Notes: a model not told the origin generated them from the letters alone. Shown: positions 17,782 to 26,379, counted from the first letter of the stretch. The stretch: DNA of 64,000 nt from an uncultured Eubacterium sp. (GCA_945939115.1 CAMEVC010000003.1:124001-188000); one strand, 5' to 3'. Made by a program: numbers and translations.

Positions 17782-18435
17782 TCAGAATTCTTTTTTCTTC
17801 ATTATTGCAACACTACATTTGTATGAAATTATTACTATCACTGCTGCCACCACAAAAAGAGCGGCCACAATCATTTTATCAGATAATCCCATTATTTTAT
17901 TAATCAACTTATCAATATCAGCTCCTGATGCCTTGACAGTCTTGGCACCAAGAAATACTAATCCGGCGATAATTCCAAACAGCCCAAATATTGCAACCCG
18001 GCTCTTCTCTAATCCGAATTTCAACTGGATTGGCAGCATAAGAGAAATCATTATAACAAATACCGGAATAAGAACCATTTCCATGATTATTTCATCGGAA
18101 ATAATATTCTGCGTTCCTTTTACCAAACCTACAACAATATAAAAAATTACAGAAAATGCCCATACAATAAGGCTTATTCCGTTACAGAACAGATATTTTT
18201 CCCGCACATACATTCTGAAATCTACCGGCATAGACATAATAAATGCATATCCATTATCCATCTCATCATATGAAGCTGTGGTTATAGATAGAATCGCAAT
18301 CATAACCGTAAGATAACACATGACAGATATACCGTTGTTGGTAGCTGCCATAAAGATTGCTATAACCGGAAATATTACTAATGCCTGCTTCAGATGAAGA
18401 AGAAGTCTGATATCCTTTTCTAATAAACCTGCCAT
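17782..18435 (-). CDS. ABC-2 family transporter permease (GntR-ABC operon)
   Basis: 217 residues with about six membrane helices. The N-terminus MAGLLEKDIRLLLHLKQAL and the segment TTASYDEMDNGYAFIMSMP resemble ABC-2 permeases found beside YtrA-type regulators. Its start shares one base with the stop of the ATPase gene, so the two are translationally coupled and form one exporter. The substrate is unknown; related operons respond to cell-wall-active agents or peptides. Confidence 0.82.
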   Translation of the reverse strand: MAGLLEKDIRLLLHLKQALVIFPVIAIFMAATNNGISVMCYLTVMIAILSITTASYDEMDNGYAFIMSMPVDFRMYVREKYLFCNGISLIVWAFSVIFYIVVGLVKGTQNIISDEIIMEMVLIPVFVIMISLMLPIQLKFGLEKSRVAIFGLFGIIAGLVFLGAKTVKASGADIDKLINKIMGLSDKMIVAALFVVAAVIVIISYKCSVAIMKKKEF

Positions 18436-19283
18436 TACTCTCTACCCCCTGTCATCATTATAATCAAATCATCTATACTGCCATTTTCTATTACTATTCC
18501 GGGATAGTTTTCTGAATAATACTGCCTCTCATCAGTAAAACATACATACCCGAATTTCTCCTTTTTCTCTGAAAGAATATGGCTCTTGTCGAGTTTATTG
18601 TACATTTTCTCATCAACTTTCAGCACCGCATAATTATCAAGAATTCTGTCCGTATCTTCATGCAGAATAATTCTCCCATCATGGATAAGATAAATGTCAT
18701 CACATATTCCCTCAAGATCTGTTGATATATGTGAAGTTATAATAACTGATCTCTCCTCATCCTCTGACAGATAATCCCTCAGCATATCCAGTATATTGGT
18801 ACGCGCCTCCACATCCAGCCCTGCTGTCGGCTCATCCATTATGAGAAGCTTAGCTTTATGGCTTATTGCCACCAGAACACGCAGTTTTGCCTTCATACCT
18901 GTAGAGAAACTCTTTATCTGCTTGTCAAGCGGCACTCTCATCCGGCTGCACCCCTGTCTGAAATAATCCTCATCAAATTCTGAATACATTTTTCTTAAAA
19001 TGCATATTACATCCTTCACATTTAAATTAGAGTTAAACCCTGAGTTGGAAAGTGCAACTCCGATATTCTGCTTATCCTGTGCCGAAATCTGTCCTGACGT
19101 CTTCCCAAACACCTCTATACTTCCGGCGTCCGGTTTAACCAGACCTAATATAAGCTTAATTGTAGTACTTTTCCCTGAACCGTTCTTCCCCACAAGACCG
19201 CTCACTCTTCCATCCGGCAGTTCCAAAGAAACATTGAGATGAAAATCTCCATAATCCTTAACAATATCATTGATTAAAACCAT
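18435..19283 (-). CDS. ABC transporter ATP-binding protein (YtrB-like)
   Basis: 282 residues. Walker A is GLVGKNGSGKST, Walker B LLIMDEPTAGLD and the H-loop ITSHIS. The signature is the degenerate SFSTGMKAKL, as is common in this ABC subfamily. A C-terminal extension of about 70 residues follows the nucleotide-binding domain. It begins 2 bases after the GntR stop and is coupled to the permease. Confidence 0.9.
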   Translation of the reverse strand: MVLINDIVKDYGDFHLNVSLELPDGRVSGLVGKNGSGKSTTIKLILGLVKPDAGSIEVFGKTSGQISAQDKQNIGVALSNSGFNSNLNVKDVICILRKMYSEFDEDYFRQGCSRMRVPLDKQIKSFSTGMKAKLRVLVAISHKAKLLIMDEPTAGLDVEARTNILDMLRDYLSEDEERSVIITSHISTDLEGICDDIYLIHDGRIILHEDTDRILDNYAVLKVDEKMYNKLDKSHILSEKKEKFGYVCFTDERQYYSENYPGIVIENGSIDDLIIMMTGGRE

Positions 19284-19285
19284 AC

Positions 19286-19657
19286 TTACTCCTCCAGCAT
19301 AATATCAATTATTTCTCTGATTTCCTCACTGCTAAGTCCAATTGACTTTGCCTTTTCTACTACACATGCGAAATCATCTTCCACAGATTTTCTTCTGGCT
19401 TCTTTAGACAGCTGTAAATCTGTAGCTGAAACAAATGTACCTTTTCCATGTACCGTAATAACAAATCCTTCCTCTTCCAGTTTGTCGTATGCTTTCTTTA
19501 CAGTAAGCGCACTTATCTTAAGTTCTCCTGAAAGAGTCCGCACTGAAGGAAGCGGTTCGTTCTCCTTGAGGTTCCCCGCTATTATCTCGTTCTTAACCTG
19601 ATCCATCAGTTGTTCGTATATTGGTATCATAGATGAGTTATTAAGTATAATATGCAT
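19286..19657 (-). CDS. GntR family transcriptional regulator, YtrA subfamily
   Basis: About 123 residues. It has an N-terminal winged helix-turn-helix (IYEQLMDQVKNEIIAGNLKENEPLPSVRTL-type pattern) and a short C-terminal helical dimerisation tail, which is diagnostic for the YtrA subfamily. ATG at 19657 behind AAAGGAG is chosen. An operator overlaps its promoter, so it very likely represses its own operon with the ABC exporter genes downstream. Confidence 0.9.
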   Translation of the reverse strand: MHIILNNSSMIPIYEQLMDQVKNEIIAGNLKENEPLPSVRTLSGELKISALTVKKAYDKLEEEGFVITVHGKGTFVSATDLQLSKEARRKSVEDDFACVVEKAKSIGLSSEEIREIIDIMLEE

Positions 19658-19680
19658 ATTGTTTACTCCTTTTCTCGTAA

Positions 19681-19725
19681 ACAGTATATAACAGTATATA
19701 ACTGTTGTCAACTGTTATATACTGT
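19681..19725 (-). promoter_or_regulatory. Promoter and GntR/YtrA operator
   Basis: Minus-strand TTGACA and TATACT are separated by 17 bases (19711 to 19683). Overlapping them are ACAGTATATAACAGT and its exact inverse ACTGTTATATACTGT, plus an intermediate ACAGT...ACTGT site. The arrangement fits autorepression by the adjacent GntR protein. Confidence 0.85.
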
Positions 19726-19780
19726 TTATTCAAAATAAATTCTATGTAGTAATAAACGTGCGCCGCCAGGCGCCCCAGCA

Positions 19781-19815
19781 AAATAGTGGGTGTCGCACTA
19801 AGTGCAACACCCACT
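19781..19815 (-). terminator. Terminator of the SDR gene
   Basis: AGTGGGTGT and ACACCCACT form a stem with an inner GCACT/AGTGC stem; ATTTT follows on the minus strand. It lies about 50 bases after the SDR stop. Confidence 0.75.
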
Positions 19816-19863
19816 TCTAAAGCCTCATTATATAATAATGTATGTGTTATATATGGGAGTCAA

Positions 19864-20628
19864 CTACAATGTGCTTCCAAAATCAGTTACTAATGCCTGA
19901 CCTGTAATTGCGCGTGACTCATCTGATGAGAGGAATAACAAGATATTGGCAACATCATCCGGCATACATGGCTGAACTCTAAGGTCGCTGTGCTTTCCCA
20001 TCTGTCCAAACATATCAGCATCCATATTTGCAGGATTCATTCCTGCAACCATAGGAGTGACAATAGTTCCCGGACACACTGCATTACAGCGGATTCCTGT
20101 ACCTGCGAATCTAAGTGCTGTGTGGCGTGTAACACCGATTACGGCAGCCTTAGAGGCAACATAAGCAGCACCTCCGCATCCCATAACTCCCGCTACTGAT
20201 GCCACATTGACAATAGAACCCTTTCCTGTCTTCTCCATCTCAGAAGTTGCGGCACGCATGCAATACATAGTTCCCTTAGTATTAATATCAATTATTCTGT
20301 TGATATCTTCATCTGTACAGCGGTCAATTGGCTTTAATCCCTCTTCGAGTACACCAGCACAGTTAATCAGCACATCAACCTTACCGTATGCCTTGACAGC
20401 CTCTGCAATAAGATTATCTGCATCTCCTTCCTTAGAAATATCAGAGACAACCGGAAGAACCTCTCCTCCTGCTTCACGAATCTTTCCCGCCACTTCCTCA
20501 AGCTGTGGCTGACGGCGTGCAGAAATAACAACCTTAGCGCCCTCCTTTGCAAAAAGAATAGCTGTGGCAGCTCCTACTCCTGAGTTACCTCCTGTGATAA
20601 TTGCAACCTTGTCCTGTAAACGTCCCAT
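19864..20628 (-). CDS. Short-chain dehydrogenase/reductase (classical SDR)
   Basis: 254 residues, cytoplasmic, typical classical SDR length. It has the NAD(P)-binding TGGNSGVGAATA, the NAG-type INCAGV, the catalytic serine in NVASVAG and the YVASK pair. Arg after the first strand (VISARRQ) suggests an NADP preference. The C-terminus contains GQALVTDFG, as in the glucose/3-oxoacyl reductase-like groups. The substrate is unknown. It is single-gene, with a near-perfect promoter and its own terminator. Confidence 0.88.
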   Translation of the reverse strand: MGRLQDKVAIITGGNSGVGAATAILFAKEGAKVVISARRQPQLEEVAGKIREAGGEVLPVVSDISKEGDADNLIAEAVKAYGKVDVLINCAGVLEEGLKPIDRCTDEDINRIIDINTKGTMYCMRAATSEMEKTGKGSIVNVASVAGVMGCGGAAYVASKAAVIGVTRHTALRFAGTGIRCNAVCPGTIVTPMVAGMNPANMDADMFGQMGKHSDLRVQPCMPDDVANILLFLSSDESRAITGQALVTDFGSTL

Positions 20629-20706
20629 AATTAAAAAACCTCCTTGAATTGAATATTGAATAACTAATTAAAATAACCATCTGTTGATAGTTAAAATATT
20701 AACATA

Positions 20707-20735
20707 ATTATACAATATATATCTTTACATGTCAA
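20707..20735 (-). promoter_or_regulatory. Consensus sigma-A promoter of the SDR gene
   Basis: Minus-strand TTGACA and TATAAT are both perfect and separated by 17 bases. An approximately 70-base AU-rich leader precedes the AAGGAGG ribosome site. Confidence 0.75.
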
Positions 20736-20799
20736 AACAAAGCAAGGGTTATTATTTTACGACAAAATCCCATTAAAAACTCTTCTTTATGTTTATATT

Positions 20800-20833
20800 A
20801 TAAATGGGTTGAACAACTATCCAACCCATTTAT
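20800..20833 (-). terminator. Hairpin after hicB
   Basis: A perfect 12-base stem, ATAAATGGGTTG with CAACCCATTTAT, begins 5 bases after the hicB stop. No T tract follows, but the position fits the 3' end of hicAB. Confidence 0.5.
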
Positions 20834-20838
20834 TGTTT

Positions 20839-21258
20839 CTATATTCTTCTTTCTAATTTCAGCGTACTCATTAACGCTTCCTGCAAAATTCTTGATACGT
20901 TAACACCAGCTTGATCCGCTTCATAATTTAACCAGCTTGGCAAAGCTACATTTCTTCTAACTGTTCTGGTGTCAATTTTCTTCCTATATTCTGCTGAATC
21001 AATATCCACAAAAGAAATAAATGTATCTCCTTCATCTGCAAAAGTTCCATTATTAGCATTCAGCTCACTAATATTAGAAGGATTTGGAATATTTTCTTTT
21101 GCGTCTTCCAATGAAACACATTTTAGTTCAATCGCATCTCTTGCCATATTAATAGCATCATTCATGTCTTTTCCTTCTGTCAAAATATCTAAATCAGGAA
21201 CTTCGACTAACACATTATTATTTGTTTTTGTAAAAAAAACTGGATAAACATTTTTCAT
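20839..21258 (-). CDS. hicB: HicB-type antitoxin with ribbon-helix-helix domain
   Basis: 139 residues. The N-terminal part is the partly degraded RNase-H-like HicB fold (YPVFFTKTNNNVLVEVPDLDILTEGKD, then MNDAINMARDAIELKC). The C-terminal part (RRNVALPSWLNYEADQAGVNVSRILQEAL) is a ribbon-helix-helix DNA-binding domain. It should bind and neutralise HicA and repress the operon. It starts 59 bases after hicA. Confidence 0.9.
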   Translation of the reverse strand: MKNVYPVFFTKTNNNVLVEVPDLDILTEGKDMNDAINMARDAIELKCVSLEDAKENIPNPSNISELNANNGTFADEGDTFISFVDIDSAEYRKKIDTRTVRRNVALPSWLNYEADQAGVNVSRILQEALMSTLKLERRI

Positions 21259-21317
21259 TCAATCTTCCTCCATTTTAATCTATATATCTATTTGGGTTGG
21301 GAAAAGAAATAATGGTC

Positions 21318-21491
21318 TTATAACAACCCATTTCTCTTTAAAATTGCCTTTGCTAATCGTTCATCAATTTCTTTGTGTCTTGGAATGGTTTCTTTTATGT
21401 TTCCTTTCTCATATATATCATGGCTGCCGCCATGTCTTTCAAAAACAAATCCACCATTTTCAAGTTTCTTTATCAAATCTGTTCTTTTCAC
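21318..21491 (-). CDS. hicA: HicA-type mRNA interferase toxin (not in ORF track)
   Basis: 57 residues read from GTG at 21491: VKRTDLIKKLENGGFVFERH, then GGSHDIYEK, ending RHKEIDERLAKAILKRNGLL. This is the HicA double-stranded-RNA-binding fold, with the catalytic histidine in the GGSHD segment and the usual RHKEI signature. GGAGG lies 11 bases upstream. An ATG upstream is in another frame and stops quickly. The order toxin-antitoxin is normal for hicAB. The gene is intact in size, so the module may be active. Confidence 0.88.
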   Translation of the reverse strand: MKRTDLIKKLENGGFVFERHGGSHDIYEKGNIKETIPRHKEIDERLAKAILKRNGLL

Positions 21492-21518
21492 TAACCATTA
21501 TACCTCCTTACGCTTCAT

Positions 21519-21571
21519 ATTATACACAATAATTGTGTAAAGTCAATGATTTTATACACAATTATTACACA
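21519..21571 (-). promoter_or_regulatory. hicAB promoter and operator
   Basis: Minus-strand TTGACT and TATAAT are 16 bases apart. ACACAATAATTGTGT (21524-21538) overlaps the spacer and -10. A second related site, TATACACAATTATTACACA (21553-21571), lies upstream and overlaps the last codons of the PsiE-like gene. Two such sites fit cooperative repression by the ribbon-helix-helix HicB. Confidence 0.75.
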
Positions 21572-21954
21572 TTATTATCATCTTCCTCAAGGTTTTTGCA
21601 ATACAGATACTTATGTGTAGCAAACAGGCCGGCAATCGCGGCAACACCAGCCAGAGCTTCAAATCCTGATACATGTCCAACTATCATCTGTCTTGATATT
21701 GCAAAAAGAAGAACCTCAATAACAGTTCCTGGAGTGTGTGTACACAACATTTTAACAAACTCTACTCCTATCGCAAGATTCATTGCCTGCTCAAGATAGT
21801 ACTCCAGAGTGTTATTATCAAAACCTATTCCACATACACTCTCCACAACAAACTTAATGGCAAGAAATATAATTACAATAAGTAAAAATGCAGATAAGGC
21901 AATCTCAACATAAGACGCTATATTCTGCATAATTTTTCTTAATTTCATCTTCAT
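21565..21954 (-). CDS. PsiE-like small membrane protein
   Basis: 129 residues with about four hydrophobic helices and a charged C-terminus. The segment AISRQMIVGHVSGFEALAGVAAIAGLFATHKYL resembles the last helices of phosphate-starvation-inducible PsiE proteins. The function is unknown. The ribosome site AAAGGA lies 11 bases before the ATG. Its stop codon lies within the hicAB operator region, so there is no room for a terminator and it may read into hicA. Confidence 0.7.
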   Translation of the reverse strand: MKMKLRKIMQNIASYVEIALSAFLLIVIIFLAIKFVVESVCGIGFDNNTLEYYLEQAMNLAIGVEFVKMLCTHTPGTVIEVLLFAISRQMIVGHVSGFEALAGVAAIAGLFATHKYLYCKNLEEDDNNV

Positions 21955-22098
21955 ATTACAAAATTATCCTTTCTCTCAACCGACAGTTTTCTATTAAGTA
22001 CCAATATTATATCTTAAGCCCCCAAAATGCGCAATTACATTATATTTCCATATTAATTCAAATCCATTATTTTTCGACAGCATTATGCATAAATTAAA

Positions 22099-22127
22099 TT
22101 GACTATCATGTCATAATTTGTTAGAAT
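22099..22127 (+). promoter_or_regulatory. Sigma-A promoter of hppA
   Basis: TTGACT and TAGAAT are separated by 17 bases. The leader to the hppA ATG is about 95 bases, with no recognised riboswitch. Confidence 0.6.
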
Positions 22128-22228
22128 TATCCAAGTTAGTGTTTTCGCAATAGATGGTGAATGACGCCACATTTTCCATCTACTTACCACACGTAACGGA
22201 CATAAAATCTAACATTGAGGAGAAAAAA

Positions 22229-24406
22229 ATGGAAGCTTTATTAATTTTAGTCATTGTTGCAGCTTTACTTGCACTTGGCTACGCAGCATTTAACTTCATC
22301 GGCGTTAAGAAGCTTGATGAAGGAACTGATCGTATGTCAGAAATCGCAGCCGCTATCAGAGTGGGTGCTAATGCATTTATCACATACGAGTATAAGATTA
22401 TTGCAGTTGTTGTTGTTATTATTGCAGTAATATTTGCAGCTATATTCTCAGTTCAGTATGGAGGATTTAGCTGGGAGCCTTCTGTATGTTTCATGATTGG
22501 AGTAATCATGAGTGCATCTGCAGGCTGGGTAGGTATGAAGATTGCTACTTACGCTAATGTAAGAGTTTCAAATACAGCCCGCAACACTAAGAACATCGGT
22601 TCAACATTAAAAGTCGCATTAAAGGGTGGTTCAGTAATGGGTCTGTGCGTTGGCGGTTTCGCACTTCTCGGTCTGTTCCTTGTCTACATCATATTTGGAT
22701 TTGGTCTTAATATGCTTGACATCGAGCAGCTCCGTGGCGCTCATGTATTTACACAGTGCCTTTCATGCTATGCTTTAGGTTGTTCAATCGTTGCTATGTT
22801 TAACCGTGTAGGCGGTGGTATCTATACTAAGGCAGCCGATATGGGTGCTGACCTTGTTGGTAAGACAGAGGCTCACATCCCTGAGGATGACCCTCGTAAC
22901 CCTGCTACAATCGCAGATAATGTTGGTGATAATGTAGGTGATGTTGCCGGTCTTGGTTCTGACCTTCTTGAATCTTTCGTTGGAGCCATTTCTTCAGCTA
23001 TAATCCTTGCAGTAAGCCTTTACCTTTCAAATGTAGCTAATGACCTTACAGTATCTGATGTAATGCTTTCAAAGATGATGTACTTCCCACTTGTATTTGC
23101 TGCAATTGGACTTATCGCATCAATTCTTGGTATTGCATATGTTCTCTTAAAGAAGGGTTCAGATAACCCACACAGAGACCTTAATATCTCTACATGGAGT
23201 GCTGCAGGTATTACAATCGTAGGTGGTTTTGTTGCTACATATCTGTTATTCAACTGCGAAAGCGCAGATATACTTAAGACAGCAGGATTTAACATTGGTT
23301 TCATCTCACCTTGGATTGCCGCATCACTTGGAGTTATAAGCGGTGTAATCATCGGTGGTATTGCAGAATATTATACAAGTTATGATTATAAGCCAACACA
23401 GACTATTGCACAGGCATCTAAAGAAGGTGCAGCATTGACTATCACACAGGGTCTTGCTGTTGGTATGAAGTCTTGTATGTATCCACTTATTGTATTAGGT
23501 ATAACAACTTATGTATCATATGCAGTAGCCGGTATGTTCGGTATTGCAATGGCAGCCGTAGGTATGCTTTCATTCGTATCTGCAACTGTTTCTGTTGATA
23601 CATATGGTCCAATCTCTGATAATGCCGGCGGTATTGCTGAGATGTCAGAGCTTGAGCCTGAAGTAAGAGAAATCACAGATAAGCTTGACTCAGTTGGTAA
23701 TACAACAGCCGCTATCGGTAAGGGATTTGCCATCGGTTCAGCTTCACTTGCTGCTCTTTCACTTATGGTTAGTTTCCTGTATGCATTCCAGCCAGAGGGA
23801 AGCAGCCTTGACCTTAACTTCACTAACCCGCTTATCCTTGCCGGAGCTTTAGTTGGTGCTGCTCTTCCATACCTGTTCTCAGGTATGCTTATTGAAGCTG
23901 TTGCCAACGCTGCACGTAAGATGGTAGACGAGGTAAGACGCCAGTTCAGAGATATCCCTGGTATCCTTGAAGGAAAGGCAAAGCCAGATTACAAGACATG
24001 TATTGAGATTTCTTCACAGGGCGCATTAAAGGAAATGCGTATGCCTGCTATCATCTCAATTGTATTCCCTGTAGTATCAGGATTCCTTTTCGGACCATAC
24101 TTCGTCGGCGGTGTTCTTATCGGTGCTACACTCTCAGCTATCATGCTTGCTATCTTCACAGGTAATGCAGGTGGTGCTTGGGATAATGGTAAGAAGTACA
24201 TTGAATCCGGAGCTATCGAAGGACAGGGCAAGGGTTCTCCTGCTCACGATGCAGCCGTAGTTGGTGATACTGTTGGTGATCCATTAAAGGATACAGTAGG
24301 ACCATCTCTTGATATCCTTATCAAGATTATGTCAACTGTTTCACTTGTTGCCGCAGTAATGTTCTACAATTACAATCTGCTTTACCTTATCTTCAATATC
24401 AGATAA
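22229..24406 (+). CDS. hppA: Membrane-bound ion-translocating pyrophosphatase, K+-dependent type
   Basis: 725 residues with about 16 membrane helices. It couples pyrophosphate hydrolysis to ion export. The substrate-binding signature is complete: DMGADLVGKTEAHIPEDDPRNPATIADNVGDNVGD. GNTTAAIGKG has alanine where K+-independent enzymes carry lysine, predicting K+ dependence. In helix 6, SDLLESFVG places glutamate at the position used by Na+-type enzymes rather than the later position of plant H+-PPases. Na+ pumping is therefore possible, but this is an inference. AGGAG lies six bases before ATG 22229, so the tracked start is 25 codons too early. The codons are among the most biased in the window, as in highly expressed genes. 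Confidence 0.95.
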   Translation: MEALLILVIVAALLALGYAAFNFIGVKKLDEGTDRMSEIAAAIRVGANAFITYEYKIIAVVVVIIAVIFAAIFSVQYGGFSWEPSVCFMIGVIMSASAGWVGMKIATYANVRVSNTARNTKNIGSTLKVALKGGSVMGLCVGGFALLGLFLVYIIFGFGLNMLDIEQLRGAHVFTQCLSCYALGCSIVAMFNRVGGGIYTKAADMGADLVGKTEAHIPEDDPRNPATIADNVGDNVGDVAGLGSDLLESFVGAISSAIILAVSLYLSNVANDLTVSDVMLSKMMYFPLVFAAIGLIASILGIAYVLLKKGSDNPHRDLNISTWSAAGITIVGGFVATYLLFNCESADILKTAGFNIGFISPWIAASLGVISGVIIGGIAEYYTSYDYKPTQTIAQASKEGAALTITQGLAVGMKSCMYPLIVLGITTYVSYAVAGMFGIAMAAVGMLSFVSATVSVDTYGPISDNAGGIAEMSELEPEVREITDKLDSVGNTTAAIGKGFAIGSASLAALSLMVSFLYAFQPEGSSLDLNFTNPLILAGALVGAALPYLFSGMLIEAVANAARKMVDEVRRQFRDIPGILEGKAKPDYKTCIEISSQGALKEMRMPAIISIVFPVVSGFLFGPYFVGGVLIGATLSAIMLAIFTGNAGGAWDNGKKYIESGAIEGQGKGSPAHDAAVVGDTVGDPLKDTVGPSLDILIKIMSTVSLVAAVMFYNYNLLYLIFNIR

Positions 24407-24430
24407 AATACGTCCCAAGGACGCACATAT

Positions 24431-24468
24431 AAAATGCTGCCAGAACAGTAATGTCTGGCAGCATTTTT
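24431..24468 (+). terminator. Terminator of hppA, probably bidirectional
   Basis: AAAATGCTGCCAGA pairs with TCTGGCAGCATTTT and is followed by T residues. It lies between the convergent hppA and acetyltransferase genes, and the A-rich left arm serves the minus strand. Confidence 0.9.
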
Positions 24469-24483
24469 GCTTTTAATATTATT

Positions 24484-25275
24484 CTACATTAATTCTTCCC
24501 ATCGCTCTCTTTCAATGCCTGAGCTTGTCACAATACACTCAGGGTCTGGTGCAATAATGTGTCTTACAACCGAAAAAACCTTCGCCGCGTCACACAAAAG
24601 GCACTTCGCATCTCCGAAAGCAACCTCTTTCACAGCTCTGCAGTCAAGCAATGCCTGATTGAGTTTAACAAAATCTTCTGATATATGAGGCTGTCCGGCA
24701 TTAAAATGCTTTCTCATATAGGAATCTCTCATACTTCCGTCCGGCATTACAATCTTAAGATGCATTGGCTTATCTGATAATCTGTGCGGAACATTCAGAA
24801 CTTCCTCCACACTGTGTATGTATGTATTTCTTTCATGTCCGACTCCAACAAGAAGTATCTTACCTCCACACTCTTTAAGTCTGTCGTAACATCCACCGGG
24901 CGTACATGGAGTGTTATTATTCTCCTCCCCCTTTAGATAATCCTCCGCCCCAATCCCTATTCCGGCCATACTGTGAGTTGGATGCAGCGACCTTATAACT
25001 CCAGGTCTATTAAGAAACATATTAGTCAATAACCCCACGCATGAAGGCGTACTCTTCGGATTAAAAACAGGTGCATCTGTGTTAACATTTTTCCATGTAT
25101 GAGTAGGAAGCAGCAAAAGCCCCTGTGCAAAATACTCAATCCACGCATCGAGCACAGTGTCTGCTCCACCCTCTACCTGACCTATGGCTTTCATTGACGA
25201 GTGAATAAGAATCGTTTCTGTTCCGGTTAACCCCATATATGTTAATTGCTCTTTTAGTTGCTGCTTTGTGTACAT
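24484..25275 (-). CDS. AAC(3)/YokD-fold N-acetyltransferase family protein
   Basis: 263 residues, full length for the family. It has the N-terminal LIHSSMKAIGQVEGGADTVLDA and LLLPTHTW, a central HPTHSMAGIG and LVGVGHERNTYIHSVEE, which match the AAC(3) antibiotic N-acetyltransferase fold with its conserved histidines. The family also contains enzymes acting on metabolites rather than aminoglycosides, and nothing nearby suggests resistance or mobility, so a resistance function should not be assumed. It is a single gene, converging on hppA. Confidence 0.88.
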   Translation of the reverse strand: MYTKQQLKEQLTYMGLTGTETILIHSSMKAIGQVEGGADTVLDAWIEYFAQGLLLLPTHTWKNVNTDAPVFNPKSTPSCVGLLTNMFLNRPGVIRSLHPTHSMAGIGIGAEDYLKGEENNNTPCTPGGCYDRLKECGGKILLVGVGHERNTYIHSVEEVLNVPHRLSDKPMHLKIVMPDGSMRDSYMRKHFNAGQPHISEDFVKLNQALLDCRAVKEVAFGDAKCLLCDAAKVFSVVRHIIAPDPECIVTSSGIERERWEELM

Positions 25276-25420
25276 AAAATCCTCTCTTATAAACGCTAAT
25301 ACTAAAACTAATATAAATACTAATATAAATACTAATTACTCATACACAAATTATAACACATTATATATCAGCAATGTAAACATAATTATATGCTTTGCCT
25401 ATTCAAAATGTAGCTTGTCC

Positions 25421-25449
25421 TTGAAATATTTCTTCAATAATGTAATAAT
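25421..25449 (+). promoter_or_regulatory. Possible promoter of the VanY-like gene
   Basis: TTGAAA and AATAAT are 17 bases apart and lie about 40 bases before the ATG. In the same gap, 25307-25336 holds 2.5 copies of the 12-base repeat ACTAATATAAAT. Confidence 0.4.
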
Positions 25450-25486
25450 TAGTTATAAAATGAAATTGAAAGGAGCCACATAAATC

Positions 25487-26362
25487 ATGGCCAGACATAG
25501 ACATTTATCACGCAGACAGCGTATTGTAAGAAGAAACCGTATTATTCTTGCATGTACATCCACTATTCTTCTTATTGCAATAATTGTTATAATTTCAATA
25601 GCTGTTCGGGAACGTAATTCAAAATCAACTAATAATAAAGAAACTGAGAATTCAGTCACAAATACTCAGACGAACGAGTCCACTGACAATGTTACAAACA
25701 CAGATAGAGAAAATATTTCTTCCACAGAAGCATCTTCCGAGGAGACAACCGCTGCTTACAAGGTTACTTCCAAGGGATTTAAGATTGAAGAAATTGACGG
25801 TATTACCTATGTGGACGGAGTACTAATCGCCAATAAGACATACTCTCTTCCAGGCACATTTGTTCCGACTGACCCTGACCAGCCAGTCACAGAGGAAAGA
25901 AGTATCAAATGTCTCGACAAAACTCTAATGAGTGCATGGAATACAATGCATAAGGATGCTTCTGCCAAAGGACTCAATCTGTATATTTCAAGCGGATACC
26001 GCTCATATAATTATCAAGTCACAGTTTATAATACTTATGTCAGAACTGACGGTGTAGCCAAAGCTGATACGTATTCTTCAAGGCCGGGGCATTCAGAGCA
26101 TCAGACAGGATTATGCTTCGACCTGAACACAATAGAGGACAGTTTCCAATACACTGATGAAGGCAAATGGGTTAATGACAACTGCTACAAATACGGTTTT
26201 TGTATACGTTTTCCTAAAGGAAAAGACCAGTACACCGGATACCAGTATGAATCATGGCATTTAAGATATGTAGGCGTAGACCTCGCCACTAAGCTTTACA
26301 ACAATGGTGACTGGCTGTCGCTGGAAGAATTTTTTGGAATAACTAGTGAGTACCCGAATTAA
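25487..26362 (+). CDS. D-alanyl-D-alanine carboxypeptidase, VanY/M15B family, membrane-anchored
   Basis: 291 residues. A basic N-terminus and one membrane helix (IILACTSTILLIAIIVIISIA) anchor it. Next comes an Asn/Thr/Ser-rich spacer (~45-90), then an M15B peptidase domain. Zinc and catalytic motifs are present: ISSGYRSYNYQ, RPGHSEHQTGLCFDL (the SxHxxGxxxD pattern) and ESWHLRYVG. It should trim D-Ala from peptidoglycan stem peptides at the cell surface. No VanS/R or VanH/A genes are adjacent, so it is a housekeeping-type enzyme. The stop codon lies inside the loop of its own terminator. Confidence 0.93.
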   Translation: MARHRHLSRRQRIVRRNRIILACTSTILLIAIIVIISIAVRERNSKSTNNKETENSVTNTQTNESTDNVTNTDRENISSTEASSEETTAAYKVTSKGFKIEEIDGITYVDGVLIANKTYSLPGTFVPTDPDQPVTEERSIKCLDKTLMSAWNTMHKDASAKGLNLYISSGYRSYNYQVTVYNTYVRTDGVAKADTYSSRPGHSEHQTGLCFDLNTIEDSFQYTDEGKWVNDNCYKYGFCIRFPKGKDQYTGYQYESWHLRYVGVDLATKLYNNGDWLSLEEFFGITSEYPN

Positions 26363-26379
26363 GCGGGTACTCTTTTTTT
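26348..26379 (+). terminator. Terminator overlapping the end of the VanY-like gene
   Basis: GAGTACCCG and CGGGTACTC form the stem and a run of seven T residues follows. The TAA of the carboxypeptidase is in the loop. The other strand encodes the last residues of the C39 remnant. Confidence 0.9.

Noticed and set aside
24484-25275. Aminoglycoside resistance gene
   Set aside because: The AAC(3) fold is shared by enzymes with other substrates. There is no mobile element or neighbouring resistance gene, so only the family is called.
25307-25336. Short tandem repeat ACTAATATAAAT as an iteron or origin element
   Set aside because: There are only 2.5 copies in an AT-rich gap, with no replication gene or DnaA boxes nearby.
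25487-26362. Part of a vancomycin-resistance operon (vanY) together with the VanZ domain at 44 kb
   Set aside because: The two genes are 17 kb apart, and vanR, S, H, A/B and X are absent. Both families are common in Clostridia outside van operons.
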